Source: Porticoccaceae bacterium
GTDB taxonomy: Bacteria > Pseudomonadota > Gammaproteobacteria > Pseudomonadales > Porticoccaceae
Assembly (NCBI GenBank): GCA_902557735.1
Contig: CACEBC010000006.1
Coordinates: 23,634 to 87,633, forward strand
Reading direction: 5' to 3'
DNA length: 64,000 bases
The translations under genes and the position numbers were made by a program. This document shows positions 8,617-18,207 of this stretch, piece after piece. The notes below the pieces were generated by a model. That model did no database searches, was not told where the DNA came from, and saw only the letters and a program-made list of their open reading frames with translations. The first letter of the stretch is position 1; every line of letters starts with the position of its first letter.

Positions 8617-9312
8617 ATGAATCAATGCGACTATAAAATATCTATTGCTGGCGAAAATTCAATCATCATTTACTTTGGTGATAGGGCTTGTGATAAAAAT
8701 GCTGCTTTGATAGCAGATACGGTGAACAAATTAAAGATCAGCATTGGTAGGTTTATTATCGATTATATCCCGTCTTATGCCTCATTGCTTGTAATCTATG
8801 ATCCGATTTCTACAGATCATGATCTGATAAAAATGGAAATTGAAAAATCTTTAAAAAATCTTGTTTTTACTGAGCCCATTAGCGACGGAATTCTGGTAGA
8901 ACTTCCAGTCTATTACAGTTCGGAATCCGGACCGGATCTGCACAATCTATCGAAAACAGTTGGATTATCTACACGAGAGATTATCGAGTTGCATCAGAGC
9001 ATCGACTACAGGGTTTACGCAATGGGTTTTGCGCCAGGTTTTGCTTATCTGGGAGAGGTTGACAGAAGGATCGCTGCGCCTAGGCAGGACACGCCGAGAC
9101 TCAAAGTTCCTGCTGGATCGGTTGCTATCGCGGATAGACAAACGGCCGTTTATCCTTGCCAATCCCCCGGAGGATGGAACCTCATTGGATTGTGTCCCAA
9201 AACCATGTTTGATGCGGCAAAGACGCCTCCAACTCCAATTCAGGTTGGGGATCGTGTTCGTTTTCGGCAAGTGACGCGGCGTGAGTACATTGCCTTGGGT
9301 GGAGAAATATGA
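8617..9312 (+). CDS. pxpB: 5-oxoprolinase subunit B (KipI family)
   Basis: This 231-residue protein is the KipI-like subunit of 5-oxoprolinase, forming the carboxyltransferase-like unit with PxpC. The C-terminal signature is very clear: [13 protein letters not shown], followed by [29 protein letters not shown]. The first ~90 residues form the less conserved N-terminal domain. The gene begins seven bases after pxpA, and its stop overlaps the pxpC start as ATGA, so the three subunits are probably made in a coupled manner. KipI was first described as a sporulation kinase inhibitor in Bacillus, a role not relevant here. Confidence 0.92.
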   Translation: [231 protein letters not shown]

Positions 9313-10265
9313 AATCGGGATTCAAAGTGATAAAAGCTGGCATTTTAAGTTTGCTCCAAGATGGGGGTCGATTTGGCTACAGTCATTTGGGACTTTGTAG
9401 CGGTGGCCCGATGGACAAGGAAGCTTTTCGTTGGTCAAATCGATTATGCAGTAACCCTGAAAATTCAGGAGTCATCGAGGTCAGCGTTGGCGGTTTGGTG
9501 ATGGAAGCGCAATGCTCTTGCTGCATCGCGTTGACGGGAGCAGATATCCCAATGCATATCAATAGAAATTGGGCGGCTCCGTGGCAGACGCATCTGATTG
9601 AGAGTGGCGATCGAGTAGAACTTGGGTATGCTAGATCTGGAATGCGAGGTTATCTGGCAGTTAGCGGTGGATTCAGATGCGAAAAGATCTTTGGCAGCAT
9701 GTCCACTGTTCCCCGCGACAAACTCGGAGGGTCAAGACAGGACGGCAGTGCGATACAAGTCGGAGAAGTACTTAGTTGTCCCACTTTACAAACACTCCCT
9801 CAGAGATATAAGTTATCTGAGGAAGTGCGTCCGGTTCGACCGCAAGGTAATGCGAAACTTAGAGTAGTTTTAGGGTACCAACACGAAACTTTTGACCTCG
9901 ATAAGAAGCAACTTTTTTTCGCAAGCGAGTATACTTTAACGAAAGATAGTGACAGGACGGGATGTCGTTTGAAGGGGCCGGCAATAATGTCTAATGTCGG
10001 TGGTATTTTTTCCGAGGGCATCTGCCACGGTGCGATCCAGTTTCCTCCGGATGGTCAGCCCATTGTGTTGATGTGTGATCGGCCAACGATCGGAGGATAT
10101 CCAAAGCTTGGCTCAGTTTTTTCTAGAGATATGGATAAACTTGGTCAGCTCGCTCACGGAGGCAAAGTGACATTCGATACTATCGATATCGAAACTGCTA
10201 GACTTGCTTTACTTTCCCATGAAGAAGAGTTTCTTGCAATCAAACCGGAGCCAGCAGAACTATGA
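9309..10265 (+). CDS. pxpC: 5-oxoprolinase subunit C (KipA family)
   Basis: This 318-residue biotin-dependent-carboxyltransferase-like protein completes the PxpABC 5-oxoprolinase. It carries the family motifs LLQDGGRFGYSHLGLCSGGPMD near residue 17, ALTGAD, the AVSGGF strand, SDRTGCRLKGP and EGICHGAIQFPPDGQPIVLMCDRPTIGGYPKLG. It starts on the ATGA overlap with pxpB at 9309-9312. No further gene is coupled to it; a 332-base gap follows before ggt. Confidence 0.93.
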   Translation: MKSGFKVIKAGILSLLQDGGRFGYSHLGLCSGGPMDKEAFRWSNRLCSNPENSGVIEVSVGGLVMEAQCSCCIALTGADIPMHINRNWAAPWQTHLIESGDRVELGYARSGMRGYLAVSGGFRCEKIFGSMSTVPRDKLGGSRQDGSAIQVGEVLSCPTLQTLPQRYKLSEEVRPVRPQGNAKLRVVLGYQHETFDLDKKQLFFASEYTLTKDSDRTGCRLKGPAIMSNVGGIFSEGICHGAIQFPPDGQPIVLMCDRPTIGGYPKLGSVFSRDMDKLGQLAHGGKVTFDTIDIETARLALLSHEEEFLAIKPEPAEL

Positions 10266-10597
10266 GCTCGCAGCTACACAGAACCAGTGACCTTTTTAAG
10301 TCCGGATATATTGGGCAAATAACAGCTACAAAGACTCTCGTCATAGCAAGCTAATCGCTTTAGATTGAAAATGCGGCAAACTTTTTTTGACGGGCGGATT
10401 TTTTTGCCGCGAATGAGTAGTTCTGGAGCAAAGAACTTTCGGTCATAGAAAGACTAAACGGTGTATGAGGTACTACCCCTGATAGTAAGTCGAAGACACA
10501 TCGTTGGTTTCAACCAGCTACTTTGAGCGTTACGTGAGCTCTTTTTTAAATTCGGAAAAACTGCAAAAATTTCTTTAATGAAAGATGGAGATAAAAT
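10266..10597. other. Intergenic region between pxpC and ggt
   Basis: This 332-base stretch contains no supported gene. It holds an inverted repeat at 10373-10410 and, at its end, the GGAG ribosome-binding site of ggt. A terminator for pxpABC and a promoter for ggt are expected here but were not clearly resolved. Confidence 0.5.
10373..10410. repeat. Inverted repeat with 8-bp arms and T-rich loop
   Basis: GCGGCAAA at 10373-10380 is complementary to TTTGCCGC at 10403-10410, with a 22-base loop containing two runs of T. The loop is large for an intrinsic terminator and no T run follows the right arm. It could be a regulator site upstream of ggt or a weak terminator. Confidence 0.35.
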
Positions 10598-12370
10598 ATG
10601 GAAAGGCCTCGCTTGTGGTGCAAAAGTGCATTATTTGTTTTGAGCTTGATGGTCCCATTAACACAAGCCTCAGAAGCGCCTATCATCAATCCGAAGGCTC
10701 GGTTTCATCCGGTTTACGGCACACTTGGAATGGTCGTAACTCAGGAGGCCATCGCCAGTCAAGTGGGAGCCGATATTTTGGCAGAAGGTGGCAACGCCAT
10801 CGATGCTGCGGTTGCGTCTGGTTTTGCCCTAGCTGTTACTCTTCCGAGGGCGGGAAATCTGGCAGGGGGTGGCTTCATGGTAATCCATCTGGCCAAAGAG
10901 GATAGGACGATTGCACTCGATTATCGAGAAATGGCACCTGCGGAAAGCCACCGAGAAATGTTCCTTGATGAGGCAGGAGATGTCGATAAGAGGGCAGCAA
11001 GGTATAGTATAAAATCATCTGGCGTTCCAGGAACTGTGGCAGGGCTCTTGCACGCCCACAAATCCTATGGTGTGCTCAATATAGAAAAGGTCCTTAGCCC
11101 TGCTATAAAACTCGCTAGAGACGGCTTTGAGGTCAGTCTTGATCTATCATCCTCATTGAGCTCAAGATATGAACGTTTATCCAGTAATGTTGCATCTCGG
11201 AGATATTTTTTCAAGCCAAACGGTGAGTCTTATCAACCTGGCGAGCTTTTTATTCAAAAGGATTTGGCGCAAACTTTAGAACGGATTTCCGAGTATGGTA
11301 GGGCCGGGTTTTATGAGGGAAAAACCGCTAAATTGATTGTTGATGAGATGAAGAACTTGGGCGGATTAATCACTTTAGATGATCTCAGAGATTATCGAGT
11401 TGTCACCCGTGAACCAGTCTGTGGTGACTTCCATGGCAACACCGTCTGCGCAATGCCACCACCCTCATCGGGTGGAGTGCATCTGATACAGATGTTAAAC
11501 ATTTTGGAGGGGTGGGATCTCCGATCTCTGGGGCACAATAGTGCCGCATATATCCATCGGCTAGCAGAAGCGATGCGAAGAGCTTATGCGGATAGAAGCA
11601 TCTATCTTGGGGATCCTGATTTTTATCGAGTCCCCATTGACAATATTACCGATAAAAACTACGCCAGTGCTTTGCGGTCTGGAATTAACTTGGTTAAGGC
11701 GACACCATCTGTTGACGTACAATCAGGTTTAGATATTGATCCAGACACACTCCAGATCGAGAAAACCTTTAGTGATAATGAATCAAGTGAGACGACTCAC
11801 TTCTCGACTTGGGATCAATGGGGAAATGTAGTGTCGAATACGACGACATTAAATTTTTCTTATGGAAATGGGATTTCAATTCCGGGAGCAGGGTTTTTGA
11901 TGAACAATGAGATGGATGATTTTTCTGCAAAGCCGGGTACACCCAATGCTTTTGGGTTGCTGGGCGGAGTTGCCAATGCCATTGAACCTGGTAAGCGACC
12001 CTTATCATCAATGACGCCCTCCATCGTTTTTGATAAAGCAAGTTCCCCGCTATTGGTGACCGGTAGTCCTGGAGGAAGCACCATCATAACAACGGTATTG
12101 CAAACGATTCTTAATGTGCTGGTATTTGATATGGGCATTGCGGAGGGTGCGTCGGTGCCCAGAGTGCATCATCAGTGGTTCCCAGATAGGCTGCTACTGG
12201 AATCAGGTATCTCGCGCGATACCGTAAATCTGCTGTCCCAGATGGGGCATAATATAGGTGAAGCCGATTATGTTCTGGGTGACACTCAGAGCATCCAGAG
12301 AGGACCGAAAAATAGTTTGTTCGGGGCATCTGATCCGAGGAGGCCTGGGGCGGCGGCTGTGGCTCAGTAA
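10598..12370 (+). CDS. ggt: Gamma-glutamyltransferase (periplasmic glutathione hydrolase)
   Basis: This 590-residue precursor is cleaved autocatalytically into large and small chains and transfers or hydrolyses the gamma-glutamyl group of glutathione and related compounds in the periplasm. A signal peptide covers about residues 1-24. The large chain has GGNAIDAAVA and GGGFMV. The nucleophile is the first Thr of the TTHFS motif near residue 398, preceded by SSE. The small chain shows NNEMDDFSAKPG, GKRPLSSMTPSIV, the oxyanion-hole GSPGGS and the C-terminal GASDPR. GGAG lies seven bases before ATG 10598. Its place after pxpABC suggests a route from glutathione or gamma-glutamyl peptides to glutamate. 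Confidence 0.94.
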   Translation: MERPRLWCKSALFVLSLMVPLTQASEAPIINPKARFHPVYGTLGMVVTQEAIASQVGADILAEGGNAIDAAVASGFALAVTLPRAGNLAGGGFMVIHLAKEDRTIALDYREMAPAESHREMFLDEAGDVDKRAARYSIKSSGVPGTVAGLLHAHKSYGVLNIEKVLSPAIKLARDGFEVSLDLSSSLSSRYERLSSNVASRRYFFKPNGESYQPGELFIQKDLAQTLERISEYGRAGFYEGKTAKLIVDEMKNLGGLITLDDLRDYRVVTREPVCGDFHGNTVCAMPPPSSGGVHLIQMLNILEGWDLRSLGHNSAAYIHRLAEAMRRAYADRSIYLGDPDFYRVPIDNITDKNYASALRSGINLVKATPSVDVQSGLDIDPDTLQIEKTFSDNESSETTHFSTWDQWGNVVSNTTTLNFSYGNGISIPGAGFLMNNEMDDFSAKPGTPNAFGLLGGVANAIEPGKRPLSSMTPSIVFDKASSPLLVTGSPGGSTIITTVLQTILNVLVFDMGIAEGASVPRVHHQWFPDRLLLESGISRDTVNLLSQMGHNIGEADYVLGDTQSIQRGPKNSLFGASDPRRPGAAAVAQ

Positions 12371-12424
12371 GAGCTAGTTTGTCAAGCTGAAATCGGATGT
12401 TTTTAAATTAATGAGGCAAGTTTG

Positions 12425-13579
12425 ATGTCAAAATCACTGCGGGATTGCCATAATTTCCATGACCTGAGGGAATTGGCTCGAGTTAGGTTGCCTAGCCCAA
12501 TTTTCCATTATATTGATGGTGCGGCGGACGACGAAGTTACTTATCGTCGCAATACTGCGTCTTTCGAAAGTTGCGATTTAGTGCCGAATGTATTGGCTGG
12601 CGTGGAAGAGATTGATATGTCTGTAAATTTGATGGGTTTCGATCTTGAGATGCCCATATTCTGCTCGCCTACTGCTCTGCAGAGGCTTTTCCACCATGAC
12701 GGCGAGAGAGCAGTTGCCCTCGCGGCTGAAAAATTTGGCACACTATTTGGAATCTCATCTCTCGGCACTGTCAGATTAGAGGAGATTGGACAATTAATAA
12801 GTACCCCTAAGATGTTCCAATTCTACTTCCACAAAGACAGAGGACTGAATACCTCAATGCTACAAATGGCTAAGGATGCTCGTTTTGATATTCTTACATT
12901 AACAGTGGATACAATTACAGGAGGGAATAGAGAGCGGGATCTGAGGACTGGTTTTACTTCGCCACCTCGCTTGACGCCCAAAAGTTTAATGCAATTTGTC
13001 CTTAAGCCATCTTGGGCGTTGAATTACTTTTTTAGAGAAAAGTTTGAGCTATCGCAACTCAGAAATCATATTCAAGAGGGATCAAATATAGCTATTTCCG
13101 TGGGCGATTATTTTTCATCGATGCTAGATCAAAGCATGGACTGGGACGACGTGGCGGAACTTAAGGATAATTGGGATGGAAAATTTTGTTTGAAAGGGAT
13201 TATGAGTTCAGGGGATGCCCGTAGAGCTGTTCAACTGGGTGCTGATGCAATAATGGTTTCTAATCATGGTGGCAGACAACTTGATGGAAGCAGGAGCCCA
13301 TTTGATCATCTTGGAGAAATCTTACAAGAGGTTGGAGGAGAAATTGACGTGATTTTGGACGGAGGAATACAGAGGGGCACCCACATTTTGAAAGCCATGG
13401 CTTTGGGCGCGACTGCTTGCTCTGGGGGGCGAATGTATTTATATGGGCTTGGTGCGGCCGGGAGAGCTGGAGTTGAAAAGGCTCTGGGCAATCTAAGCTC
13501 AGAAATTGAAAGGGACATGAAACTTATGGGTATAAAGAACTTTAAAGAGCTCAGCCCTCAGATGTTGAGACATAGATAA
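12425..13579 (+). CDS. FMN-dependent alpha-hydroxy acid oxidase/dehydrogenase
   Basis: This 384-residue protein belongs to the FMN-dependent alpha-hydroxy acid dehydrogenase family (L-lactate dehydrogenase LldD, glycolate oxidase, mandelate dehydrogenase), which oxidises 2-hydroxy acids to 2-oxo acids. It shows FHYIDGAADDE near the N terminus, MPIFCSPTALQRLFHHDGERA, TLTVDT, and the catalytic signature VSNHGGRQLDG with its His and Arg, then ILDGGI-RGTHILKAMALGA. ATG at 12425 with GAGG upstream is preferred over TTG at 12422. It follows ggt by 54 bases and may be cotranscribed. The substrate is not evident. Confidence 0.85.
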   Translation: MSKSLRDCHNFHDLRELARVRLPSPIFHYIDGAADDEVTYRRNTASFESCDLVPNVLAGVEEIDMSVNLMGFDLEMPIFCSPTALQRLFHHDGERAVALAAEKFGTLFGISSLGTVRLEEIGQLISTPKMFQFYFHKDRGLNTSMLQMAKDARFDILTLTVDTITGGNRERDLRTGFTSPPRLTPKSLMQFVLKPSWALNYFFREKFELSQLRNHIQEGSNIAISVGDYFSSMLDQSMDWDDVAELKDNWDGKFCLKGIMSSGDARRAVQLGADAIMVSNHGGRQLDGSRSPFDHLGEILQEVGGEIDVILDGGIQRGTHILKAMALGATACSGGRMYLYGLGAAGRAGVEKALGNLSSEIERDMKLMGIKNFKELSPQMLRHR

Positions 13580-13649
13580 GACCAGAACGGGAGAGATTGA
13601 GATAAAAAGCCTGCGGATTTTAACTTTATTAATGTTATCGTCTGAACCG

Positions 13650-15302
13650 TTAAAATAGCCCGACCACTTCACCATTCTCGTCCAACGCAATATTATTTGC
13701 GGCGGGAGATCTTGGTAGGCCGGGCATGGTCATTATGTCTCCGCACACGACCACAATAAACCCAGCTCCAGCACTCAGTCGGACTTCGCGAATTGCAACG
13801 ACGTGATTTGTTGGTGCACCCTTTAGATTTGGGTCAGTAGAAAAGCTGTATTGGGTTTTTGCAATACAGACCGGAAAGTCGCCATAGCCATTCTCTTGAA
13901 ACGTACGGATTTGGTTGCGGATCTTTTTGTCCGCAATTATATCATCGGCCCTGTAAAGTCGGGTGGCCACGGTTTTTATTTTTTCCCAGAGTGGCATTTC
14001 GTCTGGATAGATAGGTGCGAAGCTGGCAGCTCCGCTGTCAGCCATTTCTGCTACTTCGCGAGCAAGAGCTTCTGCGCCTGCACCGCCGTTCTCCCAGTGA
14101 GAACATTCTATGGCAGTGACGCCATTAGCTGCAGCTATTTTTTTAACAATGGCTATTTCAGCATCGGTATCGTCAGAGAATCGATTAATTGCAACAACCA
14201 CTGGTACACCAAAGGATTTAATATTTTCTATGTGCCTAACGAGATTGGAACATCCGCTTTCCAGCAAGCCTATGTCATTTTGAGAGTGGTCTCCGTGCAT
14301 CCTTAAAGCTCTCACTGTAGCGACAAGCACTGACGCATCAGGATTGAGGCCTGACATGCGGCACTTTATGTCAAAGAACTTCTCGGCTCCCAAGTCTGCG
14401 CCGAAACCAGCCTCCGTGACCACGTAATCAGCCATCTTCAAACTCGCCATGGTCGCAATAACTGAATTACAACCATGAGCAATATTGGCAAAAGGGCCTC
14501 CGTGAATTATGGCCGGATTATTCTCAAGAGTTTGCACTAAGTTGGGGGCAAGTGCATCCTTTAACAATACTGTCATGGCTCCTGTAGCTTCCAAGTCTGC
14601 CGCATGGATGGGTTGTTGATCTCGGGTGTAACCGATGACGATGCGGTCAAGTCTTACCTTCAGATCATCCAGGTTAGTGGCTAGGCAAAAGATAGCCATT
14701 ATCTCTGAGGCTACGGTGATATCATAACCGTCTTGACGCGGGAAGCCATTTCCGGGACCGCCCAAGCCACAGTTTATCGTTCGCAGTGCGCGATCGTTCA
14801 TATCAAGCACTCTTTTCCAAGTAATCCGACGTGCATCAATTTTAAGTTTATTGCCCCAGTGAATATGATTATCGATCATTGCTGAGAGCAGGTTATGAGC
14901 TGCGCCTATTGCGTGAAAATCGCCGGTGAAGTGCAAATTGATATCTTCCATAGGCACCACCTGAGCGTACCCCCCGCCTGCAGCACCGCCTTTCATACCA
15001 AAGCAAGGACCAAGGCTTGGTTCCCGCAGGCAGGCGACGGCTCTCTTACCTATTCGATTTATCCCATCAGTTAGGCCAACCGAGGTTGTTGTTTTGCCCT
15101 CTCCGGCAGGCGTTGGACTTATGGCTGTAACGAGAATGAGTTTGCCATCTGGTTTGTCAAAAAGAGATTCTATGTACTTGGGGTCGATCTTTGCCTTAGT
15201 CCTTCCAAAAGGTATTAAAGCGGTCTCTGGTATATCAAGTTTTTCGGCGATTTCACTTATGGATTGTGTTTTCGCTCTCCGCGCTATTTCGATATCACTC
15301 AT
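13650..15302 (-). CDS. fhs: Formate-tetrahydrofolate ligase
   Basis: This 550-residue enzyme joins formate to THF using ATP, giving 10-formyl-THF. It has the P-loop [10 protein letters not shown], the glycine-rich [15 protein letters not shown], the conserved [36 protein letters not shown] and the C-terminal [11 protein letters not shown]. The length is standard. ATG at 15302 is chosen because GGAGAGG lies just before it; an in-frame start at 15320 would lie upstream of that site. It faces away from the dimethylglycine-dehydrogenase-like gene across a 261-base divergent promoter region. In this setting it would reassimilate formate made by FrmA/FghA and the sarcosine pathway. Confidence 0.96.
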   Translation of the reverse strand: MSDIEIARRAKTQSISEIAEKLDIPETALIPFGRTKAKIDPKYIESLFDKPDGKLILVTAISPTPAGEGKTTTSVGLTDGINRIGKRAVACLREPSLGPCFGMKGGAAGGGYAQVVPMEDINLHFTGDFHAIGAAHNLLSAMIDNHIHWGNKLKIDARRITWKRVLDMNDRALRTINCGLGGPGNGFPRQDGYDITVASEIMAIFCLATNLDDLKVRLDRIVIGYTRDQQPIHAADLEATGAMTVLLKDALAPNLVQTLENNPAIIHGGPFANIAHGCNSVIATMASLKMADYVVTEAGFGADLGAEKFFDIKCRMSGLNPDASVLVATVRALRMHGDHSQNDIGLLESGCSNLVRHIENIKSFGVPVVVAINRFSDDTDAEIAIVKKIAAANGVTAIECSHWENGGAGAEALAREVAEMADSGAASFAPIYPDEMPLWEKIKTVATRLYRADDIIADKKIRNQIRTFQENGYGDFPVCIAKTQYSFSTDPNLKGAPTNHVVAIREVRLSAGAGFIVVVCGDIMTMPGLPRSPAANNIALDENGEVVGLF

Positions 15303-15563
15303 AAACCTCTCCAATGCCAATTACAACCTGACGTCGGAGGAAGATCATTTGTCTCCAGTCAGTTCGTACTGAGACGGTATATTCTATATCTAATCGATTT
15401 AATGATTGCCTAAGACCGACAAAAGGTGTCTCAAAAACGACGAAAGGTGCAATGAAGGCTGTCACGAAATGATGACGCAGAAGCATAAACACCTGTCGCT
15501 ATCAGATGTGTTAGCTTTGGTAGCGCTCGTTAAACTAAGTGGTTGTCACCTTGGGGCTCCGTG

Positions 15564-18077
15564 ATGAAAGCAAAGGCTAGGGTTGTTGTTATCGGTGGTG
15601 GTGTGGTGGGGGTAAGCGCGCTGTATCATCTGGCCAAGAAGGGTTGGAGGGACGTGGTGCTGGTTGAACGCAAAGAACTGACATCCGGTTCCACTTGGCA
15701 CGCCGCTGGCTTATTACCACTTTTTAATATGAGTTACTCGGTTGGTAAATTGCACCAGTATTCCGTCAAGTTTTATCAAGAACTAGAGAAAGAGACTGGG
15801 CAAGACGTTGGTTTTCGCGGTGTCTCAAATATTCGTTTGGCTACAAATCAGGACCGCATGGACGAATATCTCTACTATTCGGGAGTGGCTGAGACAGTCG
15901 GTGTCAACGTGAACTTTCTTACTCCTAAGCAGGTAAAGGAAGCCTGGCCAATGGCTAATATAGAGGGATTGATTGGCGCTATTCAGCATCCGGATGATGG
16001 CTATATTCAGCCAGCTGACCTGACTCAAGCCCTAGCAAAAGGTGCTCGGGCCAGAGGAGCTGAAATCTATCGGAACACTGCAGTAATAGCTTTGAAGCAG
16101 CAATCTAACGATTCTTGGGTGGTAAAGACCGACCATGGTGATATTTCTTGCGAGCATGTAGTTTCCTGTACAGGAAATTTTGCTCGGAATACGGGACAAA
16201 TGGTGGGACTTGATTTGCCCGTGATCCCAGTTGAGCATCAATATATTGTTACGGAACCCCATTCGGAGGTGACGGCTCGTAGAGAGAGAGGTTTGCCTGA
16301 ACAGGGAGTTTTGCGGGAATCAGACGCAGGGTATTACCTTCGAGAAGAGGCGGGCGGATTTATACTAGGGCCCTATGAGGAGGGCGCGCCCTGCTGTTAC
16401 CTAGATGGCCCGAGTGACTCTTCGGAATATGAACTTTTTAATGGTGATCTAGATCGACTGATGCCGCACATCGAAGCATGTATGGAGAGAGTTCCGGCAT
16501 TTGCTGAAGCAGGAGTAAAAACTGTTTACAACGGTGCTATCGCCTATACGCCAGATGGTAATCCGATTGTTGGCCCAGCTTGGGGGATCAAAAACTTTTG
16601 GCTGAGTGAAGGCCATAGCTTTGGAATCACCGCTGCTGGCGGGGCTGGGTGGCAGTTGGCAGAATGGATTGTCGATGGAGAACCAACAGTCGATATGATG
16701 GGTGTAGACCCGCGTCGATTTGGTCCGTTTGCGGCTCGCGGATATTTGCGGGTAAAAAATGCAGAAGCTTATGACCACGTTTTCAAAAACCATTACCCTG
16801 ACGAAGAAAGAAGCGCGGCGAGGCCTTTGAAGACTTCCCCATGTTATGAACGAATGAAAAGTCTTGGGGCAGTTTTTGGATCTGTTTATGGTTGGGAAAG
16901 ACCAAACTGGTTCGCACCAACAGACTATTCCTTGTCTGAGTGTGATCTGAATAAGCCAAATGTTTTGCTAAATAAAAACCATTCATCTCCGTTGGAGGAT
17001 GGGCGAATAGTAGAAAAAAACTCTTTTCGCCGCTCCAACTACTTTGAATTTGTTGGATCAGAATGTCGTCATGTTCAAGAGCACGTCGGACTGTTAGATA
17101 TGTCCGCTTTTGCGAAGTGCTCTGTGACCGGCCCCAGCGCCGAGGAATGGTTAAATAGCGTTGTCGCTAATATTGTGCCAAAGAAGGTTGGTAGAATCGG
17201 CCTTTGCCACATGCTCTCAAAAAACGGTGGAGTACGTGCGGAATTTACCATCTACAAACGATCGCACAATAATTACTATCTGGTGTTTGCAGGATCGCAG
17301 GAGCGCCATGATTGGGACTATTTAACGAAACTGGCTCCAGCTGACGGATCTGTGACTTTGCAAAACATTACGACGCAACTGGGTGTGCTGGTCCTCGCAG
17401 GCCCCAAATCTAGAGAGGTGCTACAAACGCTTACTGATACTGATTTGGGTAACGATAACTTCAAATGGTTGTCCGGGAAGACAATTAATGTTGGATATGC
17501 GCAATCGGAGGCTTTACGAGTAAACTTCATTGGTGAACTGGGGTGGGAATTGCATCACCCAATTGAAATGCAAAACTATATCTTTGATGAGCTTATGAGA
17601 GCAGGTGCTGGGCATCGAATAAGACCATTTGGTATCCGTGCCATGGATAGTATGCGGTTGGAAAAGTCGTACCGTTTAATACCCCGTGAATTGTCTATTG
17701 AATACTCAGCCCTAGAGTCGGGTTTGGACCGATTTGTTAAGTTGGATAAAGAGCAAGACTTTGTCGGGAAGCATGCTTTGTTATCATGGCAGAAACGAGG
17801 TTTTAAATACCGATTTGTTACCTTGGAGGTGCACGGTGTGAGGGACGCTGATGCACGGGGATCGGAAGGACTGTATGAGGGCGAAAGGTTGGTTGGCCGG
17901 GCTACTTCAGGAGGATTTGGTTTCCGAACTAATAAGTCGCTTGCACTTGGTTTAGTCGAAATTGGATCGGGAGTCGCAGGAGCGGTTTTGGAGATTGTGA
18001 TTTTAGGAGAACGCTATCCTGCGACCGTGATCGAAGATTCGCCCTATGACCCTAGCAATGAAAGGTTGCAGGCTTAA
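15564..18077 (+). CDS. FAD- and THF-dependent dimethylglycine/sarcosine dehydrogenase-like protein
   Basis: This 837-residue protein is expected to demethylate dimethylglycine or sarcosine oxidatively, giving a methyl group at formaldehyde level that can be caught as 5,10-methylene-THF. The N-terminal DAO domain begins with VVVIGGGVVGVSALYHLAKKGW; STWHAAGL contains the His that carries covalent FAD in dimethylglycine/sarcosine dehydrogenases. A middle FAO domain is followed by the C-terminal GcvT aminomethyltransferase domain (about residues 430-837; GELGWELHHP, MRLEKSYR). ATG at 15564 is preferred over TTG at 15543. It lies directly upstream of the corrinoid methyltransferase genes and is separate from soxBDAG, which supports dimethylglycine as substrate by inference. 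Confidence 0.85.
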   Translation: MKAKARVVVIGGGVVGVSALYHLAKKGWRDVVLVERKELTSGSTWHAAGLLPLFNMSYSVGKLHQYSVKFYQELEKETGQDVGFRGVSNIRLATNQDRMDEYLYYSGVAETVGVNVNFLTPKQVKEAWPMANIEGLIGAIQHPDDGYIQPADLTQALAKGARARGAEIYRNTAVIALKQQSNDSWVVKTDHGDISCEHVVSCTGNFARNTGQMVGLDLPVIPVEHQYIVTEPHSEVTARRERGLPEQGVLRESDAGYYLREEAGGFILGPYEEGAPCCYLDGPSDSSEYELFNGDLDRLMPHIEACMERVPAFAEAGVKTVYNGAIAYTPDGNPIVGPAWGIKNFWLSEGHSFGITAAGGAGWQLAEWIVDGEPTVDMMGVDPRRFGPFAARGYLRVKNAEAYDHVFKNHYPDEERSAARPLKTSPCYERMKSLGAVFGSVYGWERPNWFAPTDYSLSECDLNKPNVLLNKNHSSPLEDGRIVEKNSFRRSNYFEFVGSECRHVQEHVGLLDMSAFAKCSVTGPSAEEWLNSVVANIVPKKVGRIGLCHMLSKNGGVRAEFTIYKRSHNNYYLVFAGSQERHDWDYLTKLAPADGSVTLQNITTQLGVLVLAGPKSREVLQTLTDTDLGNDNFKWLSGKTINVGYAQSEALRVNFIGELGWELHHPIEMQNYIFDELMRAGAGHRIRPFGIRAMDSMRLEKSYRLIPRELSIEYSALESGLDRFVKLDKEQDFVGKHALLSWQKRGFKYRFVTLEVHGVRDADARGSEGLYEGERLVGRATSGGFGFRTNKSLALGLVEIGSGVAGAVLEIVILGERYPATVIEDSPYDPSNERLQA

Positions 18078-18207
18078 CCCGCCGACGGTCGCTAACACGA
18101 ACTCAAACGTCGCAATCATGTATGCGATGTGGGGAAAACGAGAATAGACTGCGCGTTTCAGTTGTCCTTGTTTCGCGTTGATTTTTGACTGTTGTAGGTG
18201 AATGTTT

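Noticed and set aside
10373..10410. Intrinsic terminator after pxpC
   Set aside because: The loop is 22 bases and no T run follows the right arm; kept only as an inverted repeat.
13851..14306. 151-codon open frame on the plus strand inside fhs
   Set aside because: Lies wholly antisense to a clearly conserved formate-THF ligase gene and has no recognisable domain.
18078..18201. Possible cobalamin or THF riboswitch before the MttB-like gene
   Set aside because: The 124-base leader is too short for a cobalamin riboswitch and no B12-box-like or THF-type core was seen.
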